NCBI GenBank assembly: GCA_049347715.1
Contig: CP186339.1
Coordinates: 2,976,001 to 3,040,000 of the forward strand
Direction: 5' to 3'
Length of the DNA: 64,000 nucleotides
From: Thalassotalea_B piscium_A
GTDB lineage: Bacteria > Pseudomonadota > Gammaproteobacteria > Enterobacterales > Alteromonadaceae
A program made the position numbers and the translations under genes. Below, one piece after another: positions 52,485 through 61,637 of this stretch (its first letter is position 1; each line of letters begins with the position of its first letter). The notes below the pieces were generated by a model that was not told the origin of the DNA, did no database searches, and saw only the letters and a list, made by a program, of their open reading frames with translations.

Positions 52485-54518
52485 CTAATCGCCAAATTTA
52501 ATTCTCACGCCGGCATTGGCAATAAATCCATCATTACGCGACCAAATATCTGTGGTCCATTGCCCACTTGGTGCTCTAGTAGCTAATAAAAGAGGATGCT
52601 CATCTGTTTGCTTAATATTTAATAAATTTTCTAAATTGATAAACCAACTTACCCGACCTAAAGTAATCTCGCCCATTAAACCTAAATGCCAATAAGGATT
52701 AGACTCTTCAATATAGGGATTATCATTTAAGCGTTGGCTTCCTGTATAATAAGCTTCAAAACCGCTTCTAAAGCGACCATGTTGTTCCCACATTGCAACA
52801 AAGCCAGCAGAATGGCGAGGTGTTAAAGCAATTTCTCGCCTTTGCGACCCCTCTTGTGATAATTCAGTCGCGTCTAAATATAGATAATTCGCTGTAAGTT
52901 TTATATCACGCCAATGATAACGCAAGCGGATTTCCGAACCACGAATTTTACTTTCTCCCTCAGCATTCACTAAGCGAACTCGATCTAATACCTCGTTATT
53001 ATTGGCTGAAAATGGAACCAACTCAGTGACATTGTCAACATTGGAACCAAATAGCGTCAAACTCGTTTCTATATTTTCAAAAGTGTAAGTTAAATCAAGA
53101 GAGGCGGTTTGTGCTTGCTCTTCTTGTAAATTATCAAGCGCTGCTAGTCTTGAGAGACCTGCCGCTTCTATTTCTTCAACAAAGGGGGTGGGTGCAAAAT
53201 ACCCTTCTCCATAAGAACCTCTTATGGTTAAGTTTCCTGGTCGATAAAGCAATGAAACTCTTGGACTAAATTGCGTACCATATTCACTGTGATCATCTAC
53301 ACGCGCACTATACGACGTTGTTATTTCATCAGTGAGTTGATAATCCAACTGAGCAAAAATACCAGGAACTTTATAAGAGTAATCAAAAATAGAAAAAGTA
53401 TTCGATGAATACACCTCTGATTGATAAGCCGCGCCAATAACCCAGTCAGTATAATCGCTATAACCAGAAACGCTTGTTTCTAATAAATAACTTTCATGCT
53501 TATCATCTTCAAGATCTTTACCATAAACATGATCATGATCTTGAACCATAGCGGACGCTTTAGTACTAAGCGTTAGTGTATCTAATACAGGCACGTTATA
53601 AACTAAGCCACCATCAATACGCTGTGAGTCTTGTGATTGTATAAAGGTATTTCCATTGAGAAGCGTATGCCCTGATAACGTACCACCATCTCGTTGCTCT
53701 TTCATAAAGCCCACCGTTGCATAAACGGTTTGCCCTTCATTACCTTCCCAAAACAACCTTGGACGTGCTGTTACTCTTTCATAGCCAGCTAGGTCAATCC
53801 AACCGTCATGATCAATGTCTTGCTCTTTTTGATGGTGTACTCCAGCAGTAAAAGAACCTTTCAAAGAATCGCTAAGTGGCGACTCAACATAACTGGTAAT
53901 ATCTTGTCCATCACGTGTAGTTACATTAAGCAGGGTTTCTCCATTTAATTTATCACTGGGCTTTCTTGAAACAAGGTTAATCACACCACCCAACGCTGAG
54001 CCACCATAAAGTGATGAAGCGGATCCTTTAATAATTTCAACTCTGCCAAGATCTGTAGGTGGGATCTGCAATAAACCTATTGAAGAAGCTTGATTACCAT
54101 ATAAAGGTAAACCATCTGCCAATAATTGTGTATAACGTCCATATAAGCCCTGTAATCGAATATTCGCACTACCTAACGCAGGAGAAGTCGTTTGCATACG
54201 CACCCCACCTGTTTCAGCGACTAACATTGATATATTACCTGGTCGCATGGCCGCTTTTTCTTCTATTTCTTCTCGGTTAATTAGTTCAACACGGATAGGC
54301 TGGTCGTCTGCAATAAGTCGTGAACGTGTTGCTTGAACAACGATAGTTTCTACCTCATCATCATCATGCTCCTGATGCGCTACTTCGCTGGGTAAATGCT
54401 TTTCATCCAATGCCGTAGCTGACATCTTATTCATGGGCTCTGCATAGCTTAAAGAAATGCTACTGAGTGATAATAAACTTAGGGTAAAAATAATAGGTGA
54501 AGCAGACGTGTGTGACAT
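52485..54518 (-). CDS. TonB-dependent outer-membrane receptor, probably for metal uptake
   Basis: 677 residues: signal peptide; a His/Asp/Glu-rich stretch (HQEHDDDEVE, ~47-56); TonB box-like ETIVVQATR; plug domain (~60-175, RVEIIKGSASSLYGGSALGG); and a 22-strand-type barrel ending in IKFGD. The acidic/His cluster at the mature N-terminus and the divergent MerR regulator with metal-binding Cys/His suggest a zinc- or other transition-metal receptor (ZnuD-like) or a metal-chelate receptor. The substrate is an inference. A MerR-type promoter with a 19-bp spacer drives it. Confidence 0.85.
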   Translation of the reverse strand: MSHTSASPIIFTLSLLSLSSISLSYAEPMNKMSATALDEKHLPSEVAHQEHDDDEVETIVVQATRSRLIADDQPIRVELINREEIEEKAAMRPGNISMLVAETGGVRMQTTSPALGSANIRLQGLYGRYTQLLADGLPLYGNQASSIGLLQIPPTDLGRVEIIKGSASSLYGGSALGGVINLVSRKPSDKLNGETLLNVTTRDGQDITSYVESPLSDSLKGSFTAGVHHQKEQDIDHDGWIDLAGYERVTARPRLFWEGNEGQTVYATVGFMKEQRDGGTLSGHTLLNGNTFIQSQDSQRIDGGLVYNVPVLDTLTLSTKASAMVQDHDHVYGKDLEDDKHESYLLETSVSGYSDYTDWVIGAAYQSEVYSSNTFSIFDYSYKVPGIFAQLDYQLTDEITTSYSARVDDHSEYGTQFSPRVSLLYRPGNLTIRGSYGEGYFAPTPFVEEIEAAGLSRLAALDNLQEEQAQTASLDLTYTFENIETSLTLFGSNVDNVTELVPFSANNNEVLDRVRLVNAEGESKIRGSEIRLRYHWRDIKLTANYLYLDATELSQEGSQRREIALTPRHSAGFVAMWEQHGRFRSGFEAYYTGSQRLNDNPYIEESNPYWHLGLMGEITLGRVSWFINLENLLNIKQTDEHPLLLATRAPSGQWTTDIWSRNDGFIANAGVRIKFGD

Positions 54519-54561
54519 AAATATTATTTGAATCTTCTATAAGTAGTTAATGATATGCTAA

Positions 54562-54592
54562 AGTCTAAAGCTTACAGCTACTGGAAGGTCAA
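54562..54592 (-). promoter_or_regulatory. MerR-type promoter/operator of the TonB receptor gene
   Basis: On the minus strand: -35 TTGACC, a 19-bp spacer, and -10 TAGACT. The overlong spacer is diagnostic of MerR-controlled promoters. It contains ACCTTCCAGTAGCTGTAAGC, an imperfect dyad of the CueR/ZntR kind (ACCTTCC...GGAAGGT). The site ends 2 bp before the merR-like ATG, so the regulator may also control itself. Confidence 0.8.
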
Positions 54593-54593
54593 G

Positions 54594-54983
54594 ATGAAAA
54601 TTAGTGAACTTGCATCAATTACTCAAGTATCAGCAAAAACTATTCGTTTTTATGAACAGATAGGATTACTGACCGCGCCGATAAGAGCAGATAACGGCTA
54701 TCGGCACTATCAACAAAAAGACGTTGAAGTACTCCTTTTTGTCAGACGTTGTAGAGAATTAAACATTGCTATTGATGATATTAAGCGTCTAGTTGAAGTT
54801 CAACAAAATCCAAAAGCCTCTTGTTCTGTTGTTGATAATATTATTGCTGAACAGCTTGCCCATATTCAACAAACTCAGCGAGAGCTCGCCATCTTAGAAA
54901 AGTCATTAGCAGCGTTAGCCACATCTTGTAAAAATCATCAAATTAAAGATTGCTGTATCTTAAATCAATTGAAATCAGCTTAG
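54594..54983 (+). CDS. MerR-family metal-responsive regulator
   Basis: 129 residues: winged HTH (SELASITQVSAKTIRFYEQIGLL, residues 4-26), a dimerisation coiled coil (~80-112) and a metal-binding C-terminus. Potential ligands are C77 (KASCSVVDN) and the C-terminal SCKNHQIKDCCIL, resembling the ZntR/PbrR/CadR group (Cys79 equivalent plus C/H/CC) more than CueR. ATG 54594 follows GGAAGG; the longer frame from 54555 would overlap the operator. Divergent from the receptor gene it presumably activates, though ZntR-type proteins usually drive efflux, so control of an import-type receptor is unusual. Confidence 0.88.
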   Translation: MKISELASITQVSAKTIRFYEQIGLLTAPIRADNGYRHYQQKDVEVLLFVRRCRELNIAIDDIKRLVEVQQNPKASCSVVDNIIAEQLAHIQQTQRELAILEKSLAALATSCKNHQIKDCCILNQLKSA

Positions 54984-55036
54984 CTTTATTGTTCATGATA
55001 ACTAGGTTTAATTAGTTTTCCGTCTCAGATAATAAA

Positions 55037-55058
55037 AAACCAGCGACTTCGCTGGTTT
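55037..55058. terminator. Bidirectional terminator between merR-like gene and rpoS
   Basis: 10-bp stem AAACCAGCGA / TCGCTGGTTT with a 2-base spacer loop (CT) and A/T flanks, between convergent genes. Confidence 0.85.
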
Positions 55059-55083
55059 AGTTTAATGTATATACTAGTAAGTA

Positions 55084-56007
55084 TTATGCTTGAAATAAGG
55101 CTTCAATAGACAAATCTTGTTGACTTAAAATATCGCGTAAGCGTTTCAATGCTTCAACTTGAATTTGGCGAACTCGCTCACGAGTTAATCCAATTTCTAC
55201 ACCAACATCTTCAAGAGTTGCTGCTTCATATCCTAGTAAACCAAAACGTCTGGCTAATACTTCACGCTGTTTAGAGTTTAGCTCGTTGAGCCAATGAACA
55301 ATATTATTTTTAATATCTGTTTCTTGGAGGCTACTTTCAGGGCCGCAACTTTTTTCATCTGGAATGATATCAAGTAATACTTTATCTGACTCTGCACCAA
55401 AAGGTGTATCAACCGATGACATGCGTTCATTTAAGCGGAGCATTTTAGTGACATTAGCAACTGGTACATCAAGTTTTTCTGCTATGTCTTCAGCGGTAGG
55501 TTCATGATCTAATTTTTGAATCAATTCACGCGCGGTTCTTAGATAAATATTAAGTTCTTTGACCACGTGTATAGGTAAGCGAATAGTTCGCGTTTGATTC
55601 ATAATGGCACGTTCAATAGTTTGACGTATCCACCAGGTAGCGTAAGTTGAAAATCTGAAACCTCGTTCAGGATCAAATTTTTCAACCGCTCGTATTAAGC
55701 CTAGGTTGCCTTCTTCAATTAAATCTAATAAAGGTAAACCACGATTATTATATCGACGTGCAATCTTGACAACTAAACGTAAATTACTTTCGATCATACG
55801 TTTACGAGAGGGTTCATCACCTTTTAATGAAAGGCGTGAAAAGTAGACTTCTTCTTCGGCAGTTAGTAATGGAGAAAAACCAATTTCGCCCAGATACATT
55901 TGTGTTGCATCTAAATTTGAAGGCGCATCTTCCGTAACTGTTTTAGTTTTTTTCTCTGCGGTAATATTGCCAGCCGCACACTCTTTTGATTCTTTTTTGA
56001 TGCTCAT
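55084..56007 (-). CDS. rpoS: RNA polymerase sigma factor RpoS
   Basis: 307-residue stationary-phase/general stress sigma factor. Region 1.2-2 has the DATQMYLGEIGFSPLLTAEEE entry and the -10 recognition helix FSTYATWWIRQTIERAI. Region 3 is GRTxRxP-like (RTIRLPIHVVKEL), and region 4 is GLTRERVRQIQVEALKRL. It lacks the long non-conserved domain of RpoD. A good GGGAG precedes the ATG. It lies downstream of nlpD, the usual place; in E. coli the main rpoS promoter is inside nlpD. Confidence 0.96.
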   Translation of the reverse strand: MSIKKESKECAAGNITAEKKTKTVTEDAPSNLDATQMYLGEIGFSPLLTAEEEVYFSRLSLKGDEPSRKRMIESNLRLVVKIARRYNNRGLPLLDLIEEGNLGLIRAVEKFDPERGFRFSTYATWWIRQTIERAIMNQTRTIRLPIHVVKELNIYLRTARELIQKLDHEPTAEDIAEKLDVPVANVTKMLRLNERMSSVDTPFGAESDKVLLDIIPDEKSCGPESSLQETDIKNNIVHWLNELNSKQREVLARRFGLLGYEAATLEDVGVEIGLTRERVRQIQVEALKRLRDILSQQDLSIEALFQA

Positions 56008-56092
56008 GCTATATCTCCCATAAATTTAGCAAAGCCTATTCTCTAGGTACTGATTAATTACTCACATTAGCTCCAAACTTTATATTTATTTA

Positions 56093-56926
56093 TTATCTTC
56101 TCGGCAGATATTTTAGAGGGTTAACAGATTTTCCACGAAAGCGAACTTCAAAATGAAGCATGACTCTTTTCGCTTCTGTGTCTCCCATTTTGGCAATTAC
56201 TTCACCAGCTTTCACAGTTTGCTGTTCCTTTACTAATATACTGTCATTATGTGCATAAGCACTTAAATAATCATCATTGTGTTTAACGATAATTAATCGA
56301 CCGTATCCTCGTAATACATCTCCGGCATATACTACTTTACCATCAGCTGCTGCTTTAACTAAATCACCTTTTTTACCTGCGATGTCAATCCCTTTATTTC
56401 CTTGTTTTTTCGTAGAAAATTTAGAAATCAATCGACCTTTACTAGGCCATTTCCACTGTTTTATTTTTTGTGAAAATGTCCTTTGACTCGACGGGATAGT
56501 AACTCTTTTTTTATCACGCCTTGTATTACTACCATACGCTTGCTTTTTAGAAGGCGCAACAGGTTTTTTAACCACTTTTGGTTGACCAATTGTTGATTTT
56601 TTAGCCGAGGTATTAGTTTTACTCGCGTTACGCATTTTTTTAGTTAAAAATAACTTTTGATTTGGATAAATTCGATAAGGCGGTGATATATCATTGAGTT
56701 GGGCGAGTTCTCTTACATCTAAATCAGCTCGCCACGCGATGGAATATAAGGTTTCACCTTTTTTTACCATGTACTCTGTGGCTGTAATATTATCTTTTAC
56801 TCTTTTATACAGTGGAATTTGGCCATGTACATCAACCACTGGTGCAGGTGACTGTCGGCTAGAACAACCCACCAGAAAAAGTAGAATAATAAACGCAACT
56901 AAATGATGACGTATTGAGTTAAACAA
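56093..56926 (-). CDS. nlpD: Lipoprotein NlpD (LysM + degenerate M23)
   Basis: 277 residues: lipobox LVGC (Cys 21), one LysM domain (YMVKKGETLYSIAWRADL, ~54-98), a Lys/Ser-rich linker and a C-terminal M23/LytM domain (~170-277). The first zinc ligand motif HxGxD reads NKGID, so the peptidase site is degenerate. This is typical of NlpD, which activates the amidase AmiC during cell separation and does not itself cut. Directly upstream of rpoS. Confidence 0.93.
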   Translation of the reverse strand: MFNSIRHHLVAFIILLFLVGCSSRQSPAPVVDVHGQIPLYKRVKDNITATEYMVKKGETLYSIAWRADLDVRELAQLNDISPPYRIYPNQKLFLTKKMRNASKTNTSAKKSTIGQPKVVKKPVAPSKKQAYGSNTRRDKKRVTIPSSQRTFSQKIKQWKWPSKGRLISKFSTKKQGNKGIDIAGKKGDLVKAAADGKVVYAGDVLRGYGRLIIVKHNDDYLSAYAHNDSILVKEQQTVKAGEVIAKMGDTEAKRVMLHFEVRFRGKSVNPLKYLPRR

Positions 56927-56958
56927 AATATTAGTTTTTAATCCCTAATGAACTGTAC

Positions 56959-57537
56959 CTATCTTAGAATAAAATAAGCAATAATGATTAATACTACAAC
57001 TAACCAGCCAATTATATCGATCCATTGACGTAATTTTTTTTCCATTGTATCGCCACCATAGTAAATCACACCAGCGACAATAAAAAATCTTAACCCGCGA
57101 CCAATTGCTGAGGCAAGTAAAAATGGCCAGAAAAGCATTTGCATAAAACCAGCACTAACCGTGAATAACTTATAAGGGATAGGTGAAAATCCAGCTAAAA
57201 ATACTACCCATACACCCCACTGTTCAAACCAAGTGATTGCCGTATCAAAACGTTCCTGATAACCAAACTCAGTAATTAAAGGTTGAATCCATGGCTCAAA
57301 CATCCAAAAGCCTAGATAATAACCAACTATCCCCCCTATGACTGAGGAGACGGTTGTGAGTGTGGCGTAGTACCAGGCTTTTTTTCTATCCGCTAACACC
57401 ATAGGTGCCAGTAATACGTCGGGCGGAATGGGGAAAAACACTGATTCAGAAAAAGTGAGTATGGCTAACATTGCTGGAGCAAATCGATGTTTCGCCCATT
57501 TGATGGTCCAATCATACAGTGATGAAAAAATCTTCAA
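56959..57537 (-). CDS. YqaA-family (DedA-like) membrane protein
   Basis: 192 residues with 4-5 TM segments and the SNARE-associated/DedA-like core (FPIPPDVLLAPMVLADRKKAW; GIVGYYLGFW; FLAGFSPIPYKLFTVSAGFM). These proteins are thought to move lipids between membrane leaflets. The start overlaps the pcm stop by 4 bp (ATGA), so they are translationally coupled. YqaA next to pcm/nlpD is the common arrangement in Alteromonadales and Vibrionales. Confidence 0.9.
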   Translation of the reverse strand: MKIFSSLYDWTIKWAKHRFAPAMLAILTFSESVFFPIPPDVLLAPMVLADRKKAWYYATLTTVSSVIGGIVGYYLGFWMFEPWIQPLITEFGYQERFDTAITWFEQWGVWVVFLAGFSPIPYKLFTVSAGFMQMLFWPFLLASAIGRGLRFFIVAGVIYYGGDTMEKKLRQWIDIIGWLVVVLIIIAYFILR

Positions 57538-58196
57538 AGTAATTCACCCGGTATCAAAGGTACAAATTTTACTGCTTCAATTTGTTTTTCAATAAATTCA
57601 TTTCCCGAACGAGTAATGATCTTTAAAATTTGCGTTTGATCGCCAACGGGGATCACGAGTCTGCCTCCCTCAGTTAGCTGTTCAAGTAATGCTTGGGGAA
57701 TAGAAACTGCAGCGGCTGTAACTATAATAGCCTGAAAAGGCCCTTTGCTTTTCCAGCCTTGCCAGCCATCACCATGCTTCATTGCAACATTGTGTAAATC
57801 AATGCTTCTGAGTTTACGTTTTGCTTGCCATTGCAACGATTTAATTCTTTCAACAGAAAAAACTTTCGGTGCAAGTTGGGCTAAAATAGACGTTTGATAA
57901 CCAGAACCTGTGCCAATTTCTAATATACTTTCCGGCATGCCTCCAGCAATTAAAAGCTCAGACATTTTTGCCACAATATAAGGCTGAGAAATAGTTTGTC
58001 CTTGCCCTATAGGCAATGCTGTATTGTCATATGCTTTATGAGCAAGAATTTCAGGGACAAATATATGTCGAGGACTTCTCGCTATAGCCTGTAATACCAG
58101 CGTATTTACAATACCTTCCGCTTGTAGTTTTTGAGCCAAAAGCTCGCCACTTCTATTCGATTTTCCGCCAATACTGCTCATTGTTCTGGCATTCAT
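57534..58196 (-). CDS. pcm: Protein-L-isoaspartate O-methyltransferase
   Basis: Repairs isoaspartyl residues in aged proteins using AdoMet. The 220 residues show motif I LEIGTGSGYQTSILAQL, the substrate-binding PRHIFVPE and IGQGQTISQPYIVA, and the C-terminal RLVIPVGDQ. Slightly longer N-terminus than E. coli Pcm (208). Gap to surE is 10 bp. Part of the surE-pcm-nlpD-rpoS stress block. Confidence 0.95.
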   Translation of the reverse strand: MNARTMSSIGGKSNRSGELLAQKLQAEGIVNTLVLQAIARSPRHIFVPEILAHKAYDNTALPIGQGQTISQPYIVAKMSELLIAGGMPESILEIGTGSGYQTSILAQLAPKVFSVERIKSLQWQAKRKLRSIDLHNVAMKHGDGWQGWKSKGPFQAIIVTAAAVSIPQALLEQLTEGGRLVIPVGDQTQILKIITRSGNEFIEKQIEAVKFVPLIPGELL

Positions 58197-58206
58197 TTTA
58201 CACTTC

Positions 58207-58959
58207 TCATAATGTTAATTGATTTATCCATTGCGACATGGAGTCTATACTTTGATGCGCTGTCATATCTACTGTTAAAGGAGTAACCGACGCATAACCT
58301 TGATTAATAGCATGAAAATCAGTTCCTTCTCCAGCATCAAGTTCCTGACCTAAAGATCCATACCAAAAAATATCTCTATTCCAAGGGTCTTGCATTCGTT
58401 TCATGGTTTCTGCTTTATGTCTATGACCTAAACGTGTGACTTTTATTCCTTTTAATTCTGACAAAGGCAGGTCTGGCACGTTTATATTGATAATTTGATC
58501 CGCAGGCAATGGATGTTTGACTAAGTGTTTAATGAAACTCGCAGCAACAAAGGCGGCTGTTTCATAATGTAATTCATCTTTACCTGCTAATGATACTGCT
58601 ACTGCTGGCATGCCCATATGACGCCCTTCTGTAGCGGCGGCAACTGTGCCCGAATATAAAGTATCATCGCCTAAGTTTGCCCCTTTATTAATGCCAGCAA
58701 CGACTAAATCAGGTAACGGCTGAACAAGCTGACTGATCCCTAAATGAACCGAATCAGTTGGTGTGCCGTTCACAGAAATAAACCCATTTTCAAGGGTTTC
58801 AGCGCGAAGCGGATTCAATAACGTGAGTGAGTTACTCGCCCCACTACAATTTCGATCTGGCGCCACTACAGTCACATTAGCAAAGTTGCTCAATGCTTGA
58901 TAAAGCACTTTAATTCCTAATGCATTAACACCATCATCATTACTGAGTAATATATTCAT
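58207..58959 (-). CDS. surE: 5'/3'-nucleotidase SurE
   Basis: 250 residues; metal-dependent survival nucleotidase. N-terminal metal site LLSNDDGVNALG (D8, D9), Ser/Asn site in RNCSGASNSLT (about residue 37-47) and the GTPTDSVHLG, SGTVAAATEGR signatures. Abuts the truD stop with no gap. Confidence 0.96.
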   Translation of the reverse strand: MNILLSNDDGVNALGIKVLYQALSNFANVTVVAPDRNCSGASNSLTLLNPLRAETLENGFISVNGTPTDSVHLGISQLVQPLPDLVVAGINKGANLGDDTLYSGTVAAATEGRHMGMPAVAVSLAGKDELHYETAAFVAASFIKHLVKHPLPADQIININVPDLPLSELKGIKVTRLGHRHKAETMKRMQDPWNRDIFWYGSLGQELDAGEGTDFHAINQGYASVTPLTVDMTAHQSIDSMSQWINQLTL

Positions 58960-60018
58960 TTAGGATTCTCTATGTTGAGTAGCAAATGCACGCTCAGTTA
59001 AATCAGTATAATTAAGTAATTCTCTTAAAATTGTGGTTGCAAAACATCCTGAAGGAAGAAAAAAGGTTAATTTAACAAGACCTTTTCCTTGATCAAACTC
59101 GATATCGCTTTCACTCAACGAAAGCCTAATGCGCCGACGCTCTTGCTTTAATCCATATTTAACTAAACCCTGACAAATATCAGGAAACTGATCCATTAAC
59201 GCCAGCTCTTCTTGTTTTAGTTCACCTGTAGCCTTACTTTGACCTAATCCCCATAGACAAGCGGTTAAATCAATGTCTTTTTCATGGAAGCGCTTTATAG
59301 CCGTCTCGTCTACTTCGTCTAGATGAAAGATAGATTGCGTGCCGGCAAGCATCATGACGTCACCGACTCTTAAGGCTTCAAACTGATTCGCTTTTACACG
59401 CTCACTGACTAAGTGATTAAACAACAAAGAGCGTGCTGCAGAAAGATAAATACTGCGTTTTTTCCGATCTTTGACTCTGGCACCGGCAAATAACGCTTTT
59501 GCTTTCTCAATATTTCCGCCATTAATACCAAAGCGTTGTTCACCGTAATAATTAGGTACTCCATGCTCAACAATGGCATACCAACGACGTACTACATCAT
59601 CAATATTAGAAACTTCACGTAAGGTTATTTCAAATGAATTACCTGTTAAGGCACCAATTCGGAGCTTTTTATCGTGACGGGCGAAACTTAATACTTCAAC
59701 GCCGTCAATGTTCAAGGTGGATAGATCATCCTGTGCTTTTCCGGGAAGATGCACACCAAACCATTGCTCTGTTACTGCGAAGCGGTCTTTTAACCCCGCA
59801 TAGGTCACCATTGATTCTTTAACGCCAAAATAACTCGCCAATTGTCGGGCAACAAATACCGTGTTAACGCCTGTTTTACGCACCTTAATGAGTAAATGTT
59901 CACCTGTTCCACTTGGTGAAAAAGGTAATTGTTCTAACACAATAAAATCTGACATTTTAGTGCGTAAATCACCTGATGATTCAGGTTTTCCGTATAAATA
60001 CGCTAGCTTTGCGACCAC
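58960..60018 (-). CDS. truD: tRNA pseudouridine(13) synthase TruD
   Basis: 352 residues. Catalytic Asp in VTYAGLKDRFAVTEQW, plus the TruD insertion domain (~155-305) and the NYYGEQRFG motif. Makes pseudouridine 13 in tRNA-Glu. Directly abuts ispF upstream and surE downstream, so all three are in one transcript. Confidence 0.95.
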   Translation of the reverse strand: MVAKLAYLYGKPESSGDLRTKMSDFIVLEQLPFSPSGTGEHLLIKVRKTGVNTVFVARQLASYFGVKESMVTYAGLKDRFAVTEQWFGVHLPGKAQDDLSTLNIDGVEVLSFARHDKKLRIGALTGNSFEITLREVSNIDDVVRRWYAIVEHGVPNYYGEQRFGINGGNIEKAKALFAGARVKDRKKRSIYLSAARSLLFNHLVSERVKANQFEALRVGDVMMLAGTQSIFHLDEVDETAIKRFHEKDIDLTACLWGLGQSKATGELKQEELALMDQFPDICQGLVKYGLKQERRRIRLSLSESDIEFDQGKGLVKLTFFLPSGCFATTILRELLNYTDLTERAFATQHRES

Positions 60019-60528
60019 TTAAACACTCTCATTATTATTTGGATTCTGATAATTATTATCTGCCATAAGCAACACCACACTATGAACAGCAACACCTTCT
60101 TTTCTGCCCGCATACCCAAGCTTTTCCGTTGTTGTCGCTTTAACATTCACTTGATTGATGTCACATTGTAAATCATTTGCCAGATGGCTACGCATTGCTA
60201 ATAAATGAGGGGCAATTTTCGGCGCTTGCGCCACTATAGTGATATCAACATTACCTATTTTGTACTGGTGTTCTTGCATTAAAGTAACAACATGACGGAG
60301 TAAAATACGGCTAGAAATATTTTCATAACTACTATCAGTATCGGGAAAATGATTTCCAATATCTCCGAGAGCTAAAGCGCCTAAAATGGCGTCACATAAT
60401 GCATGTATAGCCACATCACCATCAGAATGAGCAATAAATCCTTGTGTATAAGGAATTGGCTCTCCCGCTAAAACTATGGGCCCTTCTCCACCAAATTTGT
60501 GGACATCAAAACCATGACCTATTCGCAC
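60019..60528 (-). CDS. ispF: 2-C-methyl-D-erythritol 2,4-cyclodiphosphate synthase
   Basis: 169 residues, MEP isoprenoid pathway. Zinc ligands in GFDVHKF (D8, H10) and H42-type in IAHSDGDVAIHAL; LGDIGNHFPD loop and the C-terminal KATTTEKLGYAGRKEG are intact. The start overlaps ispD by 10 bp, giving a coupled ispD-ispF pair. Ten extra residues at the C-terminus (NNYQNPNNNESV) are Asn-rich. Confidence 0.96.
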   Translation of the reverse strand: MRIGHGFDVHKFGGEGPIVLAGEPIPYTQGFIAHSDGDVAIHALCDAILGALALGDIGNHFPDTDSSYENISSRILLRHVVTLMQEHQYKIGNVDITIVAQAPKIAPHLLAMRSHLANDLQCDINQVNVKATTTEKLGYAGRKEGVAVHSVVLLMADNNYQNPNNNESV

Positions 60529-61265
60529 CTTGTTTCCTTCATTTGTTTGTCTTGTTTCACTAAAATAAACTCAGCTAACGCTAAATCATCAGGGCGGGTA
60601 ATTTTTATATTGTCACCACTTCCTTCAACAAGAAGACTTTGCCCACCAATAGCTTCTATAGCTGACGCTTCGTCTGTAATCATGACATCATCAGCTAATG
60701 CTTGCTCGATTGCGAATGTTAACAAAGGTGTAGGATACATTTGAGGGGTAAGTGCTCGCCAAAGTAGATCACGATTAACTGTTTTTGAAACATAACCGCT
60801 GTCGGTTGCTCGCTTAATCGTGTCATGAATCGGTGTAGCTAATAAGCCACCACTATTGGCTTGTTTGCATTGTTGAATCAATACAGAAATATCATAATGA
60901 CTCACGCATGGCCTTGCTGCATCATGCACCAACACCCATGGATACTCTTGTGCGTTTATCGTTTTCAATCCAGCAAGCACAGAATCAACACGCTCTTTAC
61001 CACCCACAACAGTGCTAACCTTTTCATGTGTCGGCAGTGATGTCGTCGCAAAAAAATCATCGTCATCACTTATCGCTATGACAACTTTGTCAATATCAGG
61101 ATGAGATAGTAATCGAAGAACGGTGTGTTCTAATATAGTGTATTGATCAATCACTAAGTATTGTTTGGGCTGTTGCGCTTTCATACGTTTCCCAATACCT
61201 GCTGCAGGCACAATAACCACTAATCGATGTTTGGCAATCAATTTTGTTTCTTTTTCTATAGCCAC
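60519..61265 (-). CDS. ispD: 2-C-methyl-D-erythritol 4-phosphate cytidylyltransferase
   Basis: 248 residues; nucleotidyltransferase motif VVIVPAAGIGKRMKAQQPKQ, then VLVHDAARPCVS and the C-terminal GSGDNIKITRPDDLALAE. Transfers CMP to MEP in isoprenoid synthesis. Starts 3 bp after ftsB, so it shares its transcript, as in E. coli. Confidence 0.96.
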   Translation of the reverse strand: MAIEKETKLIAKHRLVVIVPAAGIGKRMKAQQPKQYLVIDQYTILEHTVLRLLSHPDIDKVVIAISDDDDFFATTSLPTHEKVSTVVGGKERVDSVLAGLKTINAQEYPWVLVHDAARPCVSHYDISVLIQQCKQANSGGLLATPIHDTIKRATDSGYVSKTVNRDLLWRALTPQMYPTPLLTFAIEQALADDVMITDEASAIEAIGGQSLLVEGSGDNIKITRPDDLALAEFILVKQDKQMKETRCE

Positions 61266-61268
61266 AAG

Positions 61269-61553
61269 TTATTGCTCTTGCCGATTAGGAATAATTCGGA
61301 AAAACGTTTCACCTTCTTTTATCATGCCAAGCTCATTGCGTGCTCGTTCTTCAATAGCTTCTAGCCCTGATTTTAAATCATCGGTATCTGCGTAGAGCAA
61401 TTTATTGCGTTGTATCAGTTTTTCATTATCCAGCTTTTGACGTACCACTTCATTTTCTAACGCAAGGTAGTCAGGCACACTATTTTTACCGAACCAAAGT
61501 CGATATTGTAGTAAAACAAAAAAAACTAGTAAAACACTAGTAAGCATGCGCAT
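61269..61553 (-). CDS. ftsB: Cell division protein FtsB
   Basis: 94-residue bitopic protein: one TM helix (~4-20, LTSVLLVFFVLLQYRLW) followed by a leucine-zipper-like coiled coil (~28-70) and the conserved ERARNELGMIKEGETFFRI block. Forms the FtsQLB complex that activates septal peptidoglycan synthesis. First gene of the ftsB-ispD-ispF-truD-surE-pcm-yqaA run. Confidence 0.93.
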   Translation of the reverse strand: MRMLTSVLLVFFVLLQYRLWFGKNSVPDYLALENEVVRQKLDNEKLIQRNKLLYADTDDLKSGLEAIEERARNELGMIKEGETFFRIIPNRQEQ

Positions 61554-61637
61554 CTGAAATAGAGTACCAAATGGGTTATAAGTATGAGCTTATTATAAGT
61601 GTGTATGACTCGCTGTAAACAGCAATAACAAATTAAA

